64,000 bases of DNA, from contig NZ_JAAAPO010000004.1 of NCBI RefSeq assembly GCF_009909235.1, positions 124,001 through 188,000 on the forward strand. Direction: 5' to 3'. The DNA is from Novosphingobium ovatum. GTDB lineage: Bacteria > Pseudomonadota > Alphaproteobacteria > Sphingomonadales > Sphingomonadaceae. Position 1 is the stretch's first letter. The number at the start of each line of letters is the position of its first letter. Shown here in pieces: positions 45,048 through 52,143 of this stretch. The translations under genes and the position numbers were made by a program. Under the pieces are notes generated by a model. It was given only the letters and a program-made list of their open reading frames with translations, was not told the origin of the DNA and made no database searches.

Positions 45048-45888
45048 GGGGGCCCCCCAGACGGTGGCGCAGGCCATTGCCCGCGCGGCTGGCCTGTTGG
45101 CGCTGACCAGCGATACCGCCCGGCTGGACGCAGAGGTGTTGATGGCCCATGCGCTGGGCTGTGGCCGGTCTGACCTGTTGCTGCGCCGGATGGGTGATGC
45201 CGCTCCCGCATGTTTTGCCGATATGGTACAGCGCCGTGCCGCCCATACGCCCGTGGCGCATATCACCGGTGAGCAGGACTTTTACGGCCTGCCTTTTCGC
45301 GTCACGCCTGACACGCTGATCCCGCGCGGGGACAGCGAAACGCTGATCGATCTGGCGCAACAGGTGTTTGCCGCTGGCGCGGGCCGCGTGCTGGATCTGG
45401 GCACGGGAACGGGCTGTCTGTTGCTGACGATGCTGCATCTGTGGCCTGACGCGCGGGGGGTGGGGATCGAACGCTCGGCCCCGGCGCGGGGCGTGGCACA
45501 GGGCAATGCGGGCGCGCTGGATTTGGCGGCGCGGGCCGATATCCGCGATGGCGACTGGACACAGGATGGCTGGGCCGATGGGTTGGGGCAATTTGACCTG
45601 ATCCTGTCCAATCCGCCCTATGTCGAAACGGGGGCCGATCTGGCGCGCTCGGTGCGCGACCACGAACCGGCCAGCGCGCTGTTTGCCGGAGCCGACGGGC
45701 TGGACGATTACCGCGTGCTGATCCCGCAATTGCCCGGATTGTTGGCGCCTGGTGGGGTGGCCATTGTGGAAATCGGCCACCAGCAGGGCGAGGCGGTGGC
45801 CGCGATCGGCGCCGAATCAGGCTTTGCCCCCAGCGTGCATGCCGATCTGGCCGGGCGGGCGCGGGCGGTGATGCTGCGTCCGCGTTAG
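45040..45888 (+). CDS. prmC: Release factor glutamine N5-methyltransferase
   Basis: Methylates the glutamine of the GGQ motif of release factors, using S-adenosylmethionine. The 282 residues have a helical N-domain, the SAM motif [13 protein letters not shown], and the substrate-binding NPPY in [15 protein letters not shown]. The start is a GTG at 45040 that overlaps prfA by eight bases; no in-frame ATG gives a full N-terminus. The overlap couples its synthesis to that of its substrate RF1. Confidence 0.95.
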   Translation: MNEGAPQTVAQAIARAAGLLALTSDTARLDAEVLMAHALGCGRSDLLLRRMGDAAPACFADMVQRRAAHTPVAHITGEQDFYGLPFRVTPDTLIPRGDSETLIDLAQQVFAAGAGRVLDLGTGTGCLLLTMLHLWPDARGVGIERSAPARGVAQGNAGALDLAARADIRDGDWTQDGWADGLGQFDLILSNPPYVETGADLARSVRDHEPASALFAGADGLDDYRVLIPQLPGLLAPGGVAIVEIGHQQGEAVAAIGAESGFAPSVHADLAGRARAVMLRPR

Positions 45889-45891
45889 GGT

Positions 45892-45935
45892 GCGCGGCAT
45901 CTATGGCATTGAAACCGCCCGTCGAAATGCCGCGC
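45892..45935. other. Long-range hairpin after the hisS-prfA-prmC operon
   Basis: GCGCGGCAT and ATGCCGCGC are perfect 9-base arms 26 bases apart, starting four bases after the prmC stop. A T-rich stretch (GATTTTTAACTT) comes 15 bases later. It may be a 3'-end structure rather than a classic terminator. Confidence 0.45.
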
Positions 45936-46051
45936 TGCGAACAACATGGCGATTTTTAACTTTCTGCTTGGCTTTTTCGGGTAACAGCCGTAATCGATGA
46001 AACGGACGCCATAGGGACGCAATATTCCCCTTACGGCAATCCAGCTTCAAC

Positions 46052-46204
46052 ATGAGCGACAGCGGATCTGGCCCCAAGGGCTGGCCCGCGATCATGTTTG
46101 GGTCGACGGTCCCGGTAAAGGGTCGCAAGCTGAAGGATGGGCGTAACGCCCGCTGGCACAGGGTCCGGCGGTGCTTCGCAAAGGTAAGGAAGCCTCACCC
46201 TTGA
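46052..46204 (+). CDS. Candidate 50-residue basic leader ORF overlapping the DUF4167 start
   Basis: An ATG frame starting MSDSGSGPKGWPAIMFG and continuing through a strongly basic stretch (KGRKLKDGRNARWHRVRR) ends in a TGA that shares bases with the TTG start of the next gene. Such an overlap could couple the two by re-initiation. The ribosome-binding site is weak and the protein resembles nothing I know. The surrounding stretch from 45936 to 46051 shows no other gene. Confidence 0.35.
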   Translation: MSDSGSGPKGWPAIMFGSTVPVKGRKLKDGRNARWHRVRRCFAKVRKPHP

Positions 46205-47076
46205 ATAACAATCGTGGGAATAACCGTCGGCGCGGGCGTGGCAATAACAACCGCCCGCAGGGTGGTGGCCAGCAAACCAACCGCATCGACAGCCGGGCGC
46301 GTGGCAATGCGCCGCAGTTGCTGGAGAAGTATCGCAAGCTGGCGCATGACGCCCATTTGAACGGTGATCGCGTGCAGGCGGAATATTACCTGCAGTTTGC
46401 CGACCATTATTTCCGCGTCATCGCCGACACGCGCCTGCGTCAGGAGGAAGCCCGCGCCCGCCGCGAGGACCGCTGGCAGGAGAATGGCGAGGCGTTCCGC
46501 GAGGAAGAGAACGACGGCACCGATTTTTCGATGGATGCCGATTTCCCCGCGTTTGACCAGCCCCCGGTGTACACGCGCCGTGAGCGTGAGGACCGTGAGC
46601 CGCGCGAACAGCGCGAGCCTCGGGCTGAGCGCGAGCATCGCGAACCGCGTGAACCCCGCGCCGAGCGTGAGCCGCGCGAGGAGCGCCGCCCCCGCCGCGA
46701 GGACGCCCCCTTGCGTGACGAGGCCCCTGTGGCCGAAGCCGCCGAGGCGGATGACGCGGCCGATCAGCGCAACATCTATGAGCCGGCCGAGAACCCTTTC
46801 CTGCGCGAGAACCGCAGCAGCCGTGGGCTGCGTCCGCGCCGTGAGGACCGCCGTCCCCGCCGCGATGACCGCGCCCCGCGTGAGGATGAGGTGAACGCCG
46901 ATACCCCGGCCGAGGGTGCCGGTCTGGAGAGCGCTTTGCCGCCCGCCATTTCGATCCCCCGCCGCGAGGCCGAGGTCGAGGCCGCCCCTGTGGTGGACGA
47001 GGCCGCCGAGGCCCCCGCGCCCAAGCGCCGTGTGCGCCGCAAGCCGGCCGCCGACGCCACGCCCGCCGCCGAATAA
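46201..47076 (+). CDS. DUF4167 protein, RNA-binding-like, with Arg/Glu-rich tract
   Basis: A 291-residue protein. The conserved DUF4167 domain is at the N-terminus: an Arg/Asn/Gly-rich start, then NRIDSRARGNAPQLLEKYRKLAHDAHLNGDRVQAEYYLQFADHYFRVI with normal family spacing. The rest is low complexity: an Arg/Glu/Pro tract (about residues 120-160), further RRED repeats and an alanine/proline-rich basic tail. The basic, disordered character suggests RNA or ribosome association, which is unproven. The start is TTG 46201 with AAGGAAG 8 bases upstream, giving the family's usual MNNN start; a GTG at 46171 is the alternative. Confidence 0.85.
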   Translation: MNNNRGNNRRRGRGNNNRPQGGGQQTNRIDSRARGNAPQLLEKYRKLAHDAHLNGDRVQAEYYLQFADHYFRVIADTRLRQEEARARREDRWQENGEAFREEENDGTDFSMDADFPAFDQPPVYTRREREDREPREQREPRAEREHREPREPRAEREPREERRPRREDAPLRDEAPVAEAAEADDAADQRNIYEPAENPFLRENRSSRGLRPRREDRRPRRDDRAPREDEVNADTPAEGAGLESALPPAISIPRREAEVEAAPVVDEAAEAPAPKRRVRRKPAADATPAAE

Positions 47077-47097
47077 GCGGCCGGGATCGCACAGAAC

Positions 47098-47128
47098 AAA
47101 GGGGCTGGCCGCAAGGCTGGCCCCTTTT
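47098..47128 (+). terminator. Terminator of the DUF4167 gene
   Basis: A 13-bp stem (AAAGGGGCUGGCC paired with GGCUGGCCCCUUU, two G-U pairs) is capped by a GCAA tetraloop and runs into TTTT. Confidence 0.88.
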
Positions 47129-47190
47129 GCGTTGGTCGGGTGGCTAACCGCTTGGCGTAGGGGCCGGGGGCGGCTAAGCCGCTTGTCGCC

Positions 47191-48888
47191 ATGGCCAAAT
47201 TGACCGACGCCCAGCGGGCACAGCTGAAGTTGAAACTGCGCCTGTGGGGGCGCAAGTGGTGGAACCGTATCTGGCCCGCAGGCGCGGTGATCGCGCTGGG
47301 CGCGGGGGGCGCGACGGGGTTTGAACCGTGGCACCTGTGGCCGCTGACGCTGCTCTCGATCGCGGGGCTGGGCTGGCTGGTGTCGCGCGTGGCGGGGCCG
47401 GGCTGGGCGTTTTTCTGCGGCTGGCTGTGGGGCGTTGGGCATTTCAGCGCGGGCAACAACTGGATTGCCACCGCCTTTACCTATCAATCGAAAATGCCCG
47501 CCGCGCTGGGTGGGGCGGCGGTGGTGGGCTTGTCGCTGTATCTGGCGGTGTGGCCGGGGCTGGCGGCGCTGCTCGCGTGGTATTTCCGCGACCGGCCGGT
47601 GGCGCGCGTCACCGGCTTTGCCGGGGCGTGGATCCTGGCCGAGCTGGGGCGGGCGTGGGTGATCACCGGCTTTGCCTGGAACCCGCTGGGCGCGGTGTTG
47701 CTGGGCGGGTTTGCGCATCCGGGGCTGGCGGGGCTGGCGCCTTGGCTGGGGACCTATGGCCTGTCGGGGCTGGTGGTGCTGTTGGCGGGCTGTTTGGGCG
47801 AAGGCGTGCGGCTGTGGCGGGACATCCGCGCCGCGCTGGCGCTGCGCCCCGCCAATGATGATGGCGCCGATCCGCGCCGGGCGTTGCGTGTGGCGGGGGC
47901 TTTGGTGGCCGGGCCACTGGTGCTGGTGGGGGCGGGGATGGTCTGGCCCACGCCTGCCGAACGCGTGGGGCGCGTGGCCTATACGCTGATCCAGCCCAAC
48001 GTCAGTCAGGAGGATCTGGACGATCCGGCCCATTTTGACGCCCAGTTCCGCCAATCGGCCGCGCTGTCCGCGCCGCGTCCCGGCCCGCATTGGCGCGCTG
48101 GTCAGCCGCGTCTGGTGCTCTGGCCCGAAAGCGGCGTGCCGGAATTCGTGCGCGATGGCTATCCCGCGTGGTATTACGCCTATACCTTTGGCAATGATCC
48201 GTGGCTGGCGCGGTTGCGGCTGGGGCGGGTGATCGGGCCGGGCGGGGTGCTGCTGACAGGCACGGTCGATCTGGACCTGAAGGGCGAGGAGGCCGTGGGC
48301 GGCCAGAATGTCATCACCGCGATCAACGATCAGGGCAAAATCACCGCCACCTATGCCAAGGCGCATCTGGTGCCGTTTGGGGAATATCTGCCTTTTCGCT
48401 CCATTCTGAAACCATTGGGGCTGGAGCGGCTGGTGCCCGGCAACATTGATTTCCGGCCGGGGCCGGGGCCGGCCACGGTTGATCTGGGGCCGCTGGGCCG
48501 GGCGGGGATGCAGATCTGTTACGAGATCATCTTTTCGGGCCAGACCACCGACCGCGCCCACCGTGCCGATTACCTGTTCAACCCCAGCAATGACGGCTGG
48601 TTTGGCGCTTGGGGGCCGCCTCAGCATCTGGCGCAGGCCCGTTTGCGCGCCATCGAGGAAGGGTTGCCCGTGCTGCGTTCGACCACCAATGGGGTCAGCG
48701 CCGTGGTCGATTCCAGCGGCGTGGTGCGGGCCCATGTGCCGCGTTATCAGGCCGGGCGGCTGGATGGCCTGATCCCTGCCGCGTCCGCGCCAACGTGGTT
48801 TTCACGGTGGGGCAACATGGTTCCTGTTGCCATTGCGGTACTTCTTCTTGGGGCATCGACGCTTGTGTTGCGCTCGCGCCGGGGCTAG
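47191..48888 (+). CDS. lnt: Apolipoprotein N-acyltransferase
   Basis: Adds the third acyl chain to the N-terminal cysteine of lipoproteins in the inner membrane. The 565-residue protein has about six membrane segments in the first 200 residues, then the nitrilase-like catalytic domain. The Glu-Lys-Cys triad lies in LVLWPESGVPE, YAKAHLVPFGEYLP and QICYEIIFSG, and a final membrane helix closes the protein. The triad is complete. Two probable substrates (lipoprotein at 56427, cytochrome c at 61812) are encoded in this window. Confidence 0.95.
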   Translation: MAKLTDAQRAQLKLKLRLWGRKWWNRIWPAGAVIALGAGGATGFEPWHLWPLTLLSIAGLGWLVSRVAGPGWAFFCGWLWGVGHFSAGNNWIATAFTYQSKMPAALGGAAVVGLSLYLAVWPGLAALLAWYFRDRPVARVTGFAGAWILAELGRAWVITGFAWNPLGAVLLGGFAHPGLAGLAPWLGTYGLSGLVVLLAGCLGEGVRLWRDIRAALALRPANDDGADPRRALRVAGALVAGPLVLVGAGMVWPTPAERVGRVAYTLIQPNVSQEDLDDPAHFDAQFRQSAALSAPRPGPHWRAGQPRLVLWPESGVPEFVRDGYPAWYYAYTFGNDPWLARLRLGRVIGPGGVLLTGTVDLDLKGEEAVGGQNVITAINDQGKITATYAKAHLVPFGEYLPFRSILKPLGLERLVPGNIDFRPGPGPATVDLGPLGRAGMQICYEIIFSGQTTDRAHRADYLFNPSNDGWFGAWGPPQHLAQARLRAIEEGLPVLRSTTNGVSAVVDSSGVVRAHVPRYQAGRLDGLIPAASAPTWFSRWGNMVPVAIAVLLLGASTLVLRSRRG

Positions 48889-48899
48889 ATAGCGAACCG

Positions 48900-48917
48900 T
48901 ATAAAGCAACCTTTATA
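48900..48917 (+). promoter_or_regulatory. AT-rich hairpin upstream of metK
   Basis: TATAAAG-caac-CTTTATA is a perfect 7-bp stem with a 4-base loop that ends 26 bases before the metK ATG. It lies in the only 55 bases between lnt and metK. It could be a -10 region, a regulatory hairpin or an operator; I could not match it to a known SAM riboswitch. Confidence 0.5.
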
Positions 48918-48943
48918 TCGTGACTCCAGCAACGGTAGACCAC

Positions 48944-50182
48944 ATGCGCAGCGATTATCTTTTCACGTCCGAAAGCGTTTCCGAAGGCCATCCCGACAAG
49001 GTGGCGGACCAGATCAGCGATGCCATCGTCGATCTGTTCCTGAGCAAGGATCCCGAGGCGCGCATCGCCTGCGAAACGCTGACGACCACGCAACTGGTGG
49101 TGCTGGCCGGTGAGATCCGCTGCAAGGGCGTGTATGAAAACGGCGCGTGGGTGGATGGCGCCAAGGAAGAGATCGAGGCCGTGGTCCGCGCCAAGGTCAA
49201 GGCGATCGGTTACGAGCAGGACGGTTTCCATTGGGAGAAGTTCGAGTTCATCAACCGCCTGCATGGCCAGTCGGCCCATATCGCGCAGGGCGTGGACGCA
49301 GACGCCGGTGCCAACAAGGATGAGGGCGCGGGCGATCAGGGCATCATGTTCGGCTTTGCCTGTGACGAAACGCCCGACCTGATGCCCGCGACGCTGTATT
49401 ACAGCCACAAGATTCTGGAGCGGATGGCCGCTGACCGCCATTCGGGCGCGGCGCCGTTTCTGGAGCCCGATGCCAAGAGCCAGGTGACGCTGCGCTTTGC
49501 CGATGGCGTGCCGGTGGCCGCCACCGCGATCGTCGTGTCGACTCAGCACGCGCCGGGCTATGACGAGGGCGCCAAGGAAGCCGAGCTGCACGCCTATGTG
49601 AAGGCGGCGATTGCTGCGGTGATCCCGGCGCATCTGCTGTCGGACGAGACCGTCTATCACATCAACCCCACCGGCTCGTTCGAGATCGGCGGCCCCGATG
49701 GTGACGCGGGCCTGACCGGGCGCAAGATCATCGTCGACACCTATGGCGGCGCGGCCCCCCATGGCGGCGGCGCGTTCTCGGGCAAGGACCCGACCAAGGT
49801 GGACCGCTCGGCCGCCTATGTGTCGCGCTATCTGGCCAAGAATGTGGTTGCCGCTGGTCTGGCCACGCGTTGCACGATCCAGTTGGCCTATGCCATCGGC
49901 GTGGCGCGCCCGCTGTCGCTGTATGTCGACACGCATGGCACCGGCACCGCGTCCGACGCCGCGCTGGAGGCCGCCATTGCCAAGGTGGCGCAGGACAAGC
50001 TGGGCGGGCTGACCCCGCGCGGCATCCGCACCGGGCTGGGCCTGAACAAGCCGATCTATGGTCCCTCGGCCGCCTATGGCCACTTTGGCCGCAAGGCGCA
50101 GGGCGACTTCTTCCCGTGGGAGCGCACCGATCTGGTCGAGGCGCTGAAGGCTGCCGTTGCCGAGGCGCATCAGCCCGCCTGA
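48944..50182 (+). CDS. metK: S-adenosylmethionine synthetase
   Basis: Makes S-adenosylmethionine from methionine and ATP. The 412 residues contain the signature sites: [21 protein letters not shown] at the N-terminus, [12 protein letters not shown] (ATP/methionine loop, GAGDQG), and [19 protein letters not shown] near residue 275. The long form seen in alphaproteobacteria has extra insertions, as here. ATG 48944 starts the normal N-terminus (MRSDYLF); a GTG at 48920 would add eight residues and has no better ribosome-binding site. Confidence 0.96.
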   Translation: MRSDYLFTSESVSEGHPDKVADQISDAIVDLFLSKDPEARIACETLTTTQLVVLAGEIRCKGVYENGAWVDGAKEEIEAVVRAKVKAIGYEQDGFHWEKFEFINRLHGQSAHIAQGVDADAGANKDEGAGDQGIMFGFACDETPDLMPATLYYSHKILERMAADRHSGAAPFLEPDAKSQVTLRFADGVPVAATAIVVSTQHAPGYDEGAKEAELHAYVKAAIAAVIPAHLLSDETVYHINPTGSFEIGGPDGDAGLTGRKIIVDTYGGAAPHGGGAFSGKDPTKVDRSAAYVSRYLAKNVVAAGLATRCTIQLAYAIGVARPLSLYVDTHGTGTASDAALEAAIAKVAQDKLGGLTPRGIRTGLGLNKPIYGPSAAYGHFGRKAQGDFFPWERTDLVEALKAAVAEAHQPA

Positions 50183-50202
50183 AGGACGCGCCCGTTGGGC
50201 TG

Positions 50203-50240
50203 AAAAGGGGCGGTGGCGCGATGGCGCTGCCGCCCTTTTT
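50203..50240 (+). terminator. metK terminator
   Basis: A long stem pairs AAAAGGG and the following CGGTGGCGC with GCGCTGCCG and CCCTTTT, with one bulged G and a 4-base loop. A run of five T follows. Confidence 0.82.
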
Positions 50241-50337
50241 GCATGGCGCGTGCTGGTTGACCTGAATCATGGTGCTGGCATCGCGCGCTGGGCACACTAT
50301 CTTCACGTTTGGGGGGCACCCAACCGGGAGAAGTACG

Positions 50338-51120
50338 ATGCGCTCGATTGTCGTCTATGCCGACCGTTCCGATGCCATGGCGGCACGTCTGGAATCCGCT
50401 CTGTCGCTGGCCCGCGCAACCGGAGGGCATATTAGCGTTCTGGTTGATACGCCAGTGGCGCGTTTCATGTCGATTGATGCGATGGGCACCAGCTATCTGG
50501 CGGCCGATGCGGTGCGCGATGCGGTGAACCGCGATGACGAATATGCCGATGAAATCGCCGAACATCTGCGGCGCGAGGATGTGCCGTTCGACATCATGCG
50601 CGCCGAGGAGGAGCCCGTCGACGCGTTGGGCGAGATGGCGCGGTTGGCCGATGTGATCGTCTTGTCGCAAGGCTGCGACTTTGTCGGGCAATTGACGGTG
50701 GGATCGCGCGCGCCGGTGTTGCTGGTGCCGCAGGATGGGGCGGTGACGGCGCCGTTTGGCTCGATCTGTGTGGCGTGGGACGGCGGGTACGAGGCCGCCG
50801 CCGCGCTGAAGGGCGCGTTGCCGCTGCTGAAGCTGGCCGATACGGTGCGGTTGCTGACCGTGGGGGAAAAGGCAGGGGCGTTTGAACCGATGGACGCGCT
50901 GCAATATCTCTCGCGCCATGGGGTGAAGGCCGAACTGGTGCAATTGGAGCGCGCCGGGTCGATCGAGGAAACGCTGTCGGCCGCCGTGGCGCGGGTGCAG
51001 GGCGATTTGCTGGTCATGGGCGCATTTGGCCACAGCCGCCTGCGCGAGTTCTTCATGGGGGGCGTCACCAGCTTTTTCCTGGAGCGCAAGCACGGCACGG
51101 CGCTGTTGTTGGCGCATTGA
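50338..51120 (+). CDS. Universal stress protein, tandem UspA domains
   Basis: A 260-residue protein with two UspA-like halves. The second half ends in the ATP-binding signature GAFGHSRLREFFMGGVTSFFL (G-2x-G-H-S-9x-G-S/T type). The first half lacks that signature and is probably degenerate. Proteins of this kind are made in stress or growth arrest; their molecular job is mostly unknown. ATG 50338 (MRSIVVYADRS) has GGGAG well placed; the longer frame from 50269 is not needed. Confidence 0.9.
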   Translation: MRSIVVYADRSDAMAARLESALSLARATGGHISVLVDTPVARFMSIDAMGTSYLAADAVRDAVNRDDEYADEIAEHLRREDVPFDIMRAEEEPVDALGEMARLADVIVLSQGCDFVGQLTVGSRAPVLLVPQDGAVTAPFGSICVAWDGGYEAAAALKGALPLLKLADTVRLLTVGEKAGAFEPMDALQYLSRHGVKAELVQLERAGSIEETLSAAVARVQGDLLVMGAFGHSRLREFFMGGVTSFFLERKHGTALLLAH

Positions 51121-51178
51121 CCGCGTGTGGTTCGGAGCCGTTGCGCCCTTGGTGACGGCGGTGTGGCGGGTGTTGATC

Positions 51179-51201
51179 GGGTGGCGCGTGGGGCGCCACC
51201 C
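51179..51201 (+). terminator. Hairpin downstream of the universal stress protein gene
   Basis: GGGTGGCGC and GCGCCACCC form a perfect 9-bp stem with a 5-base loop, 58 bases after the stop. There is no T-tract, so it may be only a weak terminator. Confidence 0.45.
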
Positions 51202-51585
51202 GGCGGCACGGGCCGTGATCGGATTGGGATAGGGGCTGCGTTGCGTTTCATGCAGCCTTGGTGATGTTCGCTTTGCCCAGATGGCGGGGCACGTGGCCTT
51301 GGGATGGCATTTTTTGGGGGCAGGGGCGGTTGCGCCATGCGGGTCGGAAACCGGATTGGTTTTCGGCCCATTGTTTTTGCCAAAACGGTTTCCAATATTC
51401 AGGATATTTGCCCAATAGGATTTCTGGCCGGTCGTGATTCGGGCGATCGGCCCGTGCTTTGGTCCGGCCTGACCGTGCTGCGTTGCAGCGCGATACGTAT
51501 GCGTGCGCGGCTGGGGCGATCCCGGTGAATTTTGGTTCAAATAAAACCTAGTAAAAACAGGTGCCTGTGCGTTGCAGTTGCGTTT
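51202..51585. other. Stretch without a recognisable gene
   Basis: I see no convincing reading frame, RNA or repeat in these 384 bases. The composition is more AT-rich around 51360-51420 and 51530-51580 than in the coding regions on either side, which would fit regulatory DNA before the small RNA genes. Confidence 0.5.
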
Positions 51586-51651
51586 GTTGCGTAAATTGCA
51601 ACTGACAATGATGTTTTGTCATTTGCTAAGGTTCGGTCCGATCGGCATATG
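51586..51651 (+). promoter_or_regulatory. Promoter and upstream dyad of small RNA copy 1
   Basis: The dyad GTTGC-N7-GCAAC (51586-51602) is followed by 20 bases, a -35 box TTGCTA (51623-51628), a 17-base spacer and a -10 box CATATG (51646-51651). The predicted start is about 51658. The dyad centre is then near -64, a position typical for an activator touching the polymerase alpha subunit. The same elements with identical spacing recur at 51907-51972. Confidence 0.65.
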
Positions 51652-51657
51652 GAAAAG

Positions 51658-51720
51658 GCCTTTCAGGCATCCTCTCCCAAAACTTTCACGACCCGGTCGG
51701 TTTCGACCGGGTCTTTTTTT
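51658..51720 (+). ncRNA. Tandem small RNA, copy 1
   Basis: Predicted transcript of about 63 nt. It has a 5' hairpin GCCU-uuc-AGGC (51658-51668), an unpaired segment with CCUCUCCC (51671-51678), which can pair with Shine-Dalgarno sequences, and AAAACUUUCAC. It ends in a 10-bp terminator GACCCGGUCG/CGACCGGGUC with loop GUUU and seven U. A second copy lies exactly 321 bases downstream with the same layout. This points to a trans-acting regulator that blocks translation of target messages. It resembles in design the tandem AbcR or CcsR/cuckoo RNAs; membership is not shown. Confidence 0.75.
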
Positions 51721-51906
51721 GCCCGCGCTCCGGGCGGGGCGGCGGCGCTGCGCAAGGTTTGGCTATCGCTGTCAATGGCGGATACGCGGCCTTTGCAAAG
51801 GCGCGGCGCGGGTGCGAACACGATGGCTGGCGGAGCAGGGGATTGAGGCCGCGCAATTGCCTTGGCGTTGTGCGGGCGGGAGTGTTTGTCACTGGACGCA
51901 ATGGTC

Positions 51907-51972
51907 GTTGCGGAATTTGCAACTCGACCTATCCTTTTCGCACTTGCACAATGAACGAGTCGCGCGCATATA
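51907..51972 (+). promoter_or_regulatory. Promoter and upstream dyad of small RNA copy 2
   Basis: The dyad GTTGC-N7-GCAAC (51907-51923), 20 bases, -35 TTGCAC (51944-51949), 17 bases and -10 CATATA (51967-51972) repeat the architecture of copy 1 base for base in spacing. The spacer sequences themselves have diverged, so only the functional elements are kept. The region from 51721 to 51906 between the copies shows no gene. Confidence 0.65.
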
Positions 51973-51978
51973 GGACGT

Positions 51979-52040
51979 GCCTTTCAGGCATCCTCTCCCA
52001 AACTTCTACGACCCGGTCGGTTTCGATCGGGTCTTTTTTT
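51979..52040 (+). ncRNA. Tandem small RNA, copy 2
   Basis: Predicted transcript of about 62 nt with the same 5' hairpin GCCUUUCAGGC, the same CCUCUCCC (51992-51999) and the same terminator stem as copy 1. The terminator differs at one base that turns a G-C pair into G-U (GACCCGGUCG with CGAUCGGGUC), so the structure is preserved. The linker differs (AAACUUCUAC against AAAACUUUCAC). Seven U follow. Confidence 0.75.
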
Positions 52041-52075
52041 GTCCGCAGTGGGCGCAAGCCGCGCGATGAGCTAAG

Positions 52076-52100
52076 GAAAATCCCTATTTGGTGGATTTTC
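52076..52100. terminator. AT-rich hairpin at the 3' end of mscS
   Basis: GAAAATCC and GGATTTTC are perfect 8-base arms with a 9-base loop, about 44 bases beyond the mechanosensitive channel gene and 36 bases after small RNA copy 2. It may help end the channel message; the downstream tail has only a few T. Confidence 0.45.
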
Positions 52101-52143
52101 ACAATGCCTCATCCATATGGGTTATTTCACCCTTGCGGCGGCC

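Noticed and set aside
48889..48943. SAM riboswitch before metK
   Set aside because: Only 55 bases are available and I could not lay out any known SAM riboswitch fold. Only the small hairpin is supported.
51304..51528. A 74-residue frame in the gap after the universal stress protein gene
   Set aside because: No ribosome-binding site, no recognisable composition or domain, and irregular codon use.
51616..51846. A 76-residue frame over small RNA copy 1
   Set aside because: It runs through the promoter, the RNA and a perfect terminator, and nothing in it looks like a protein.
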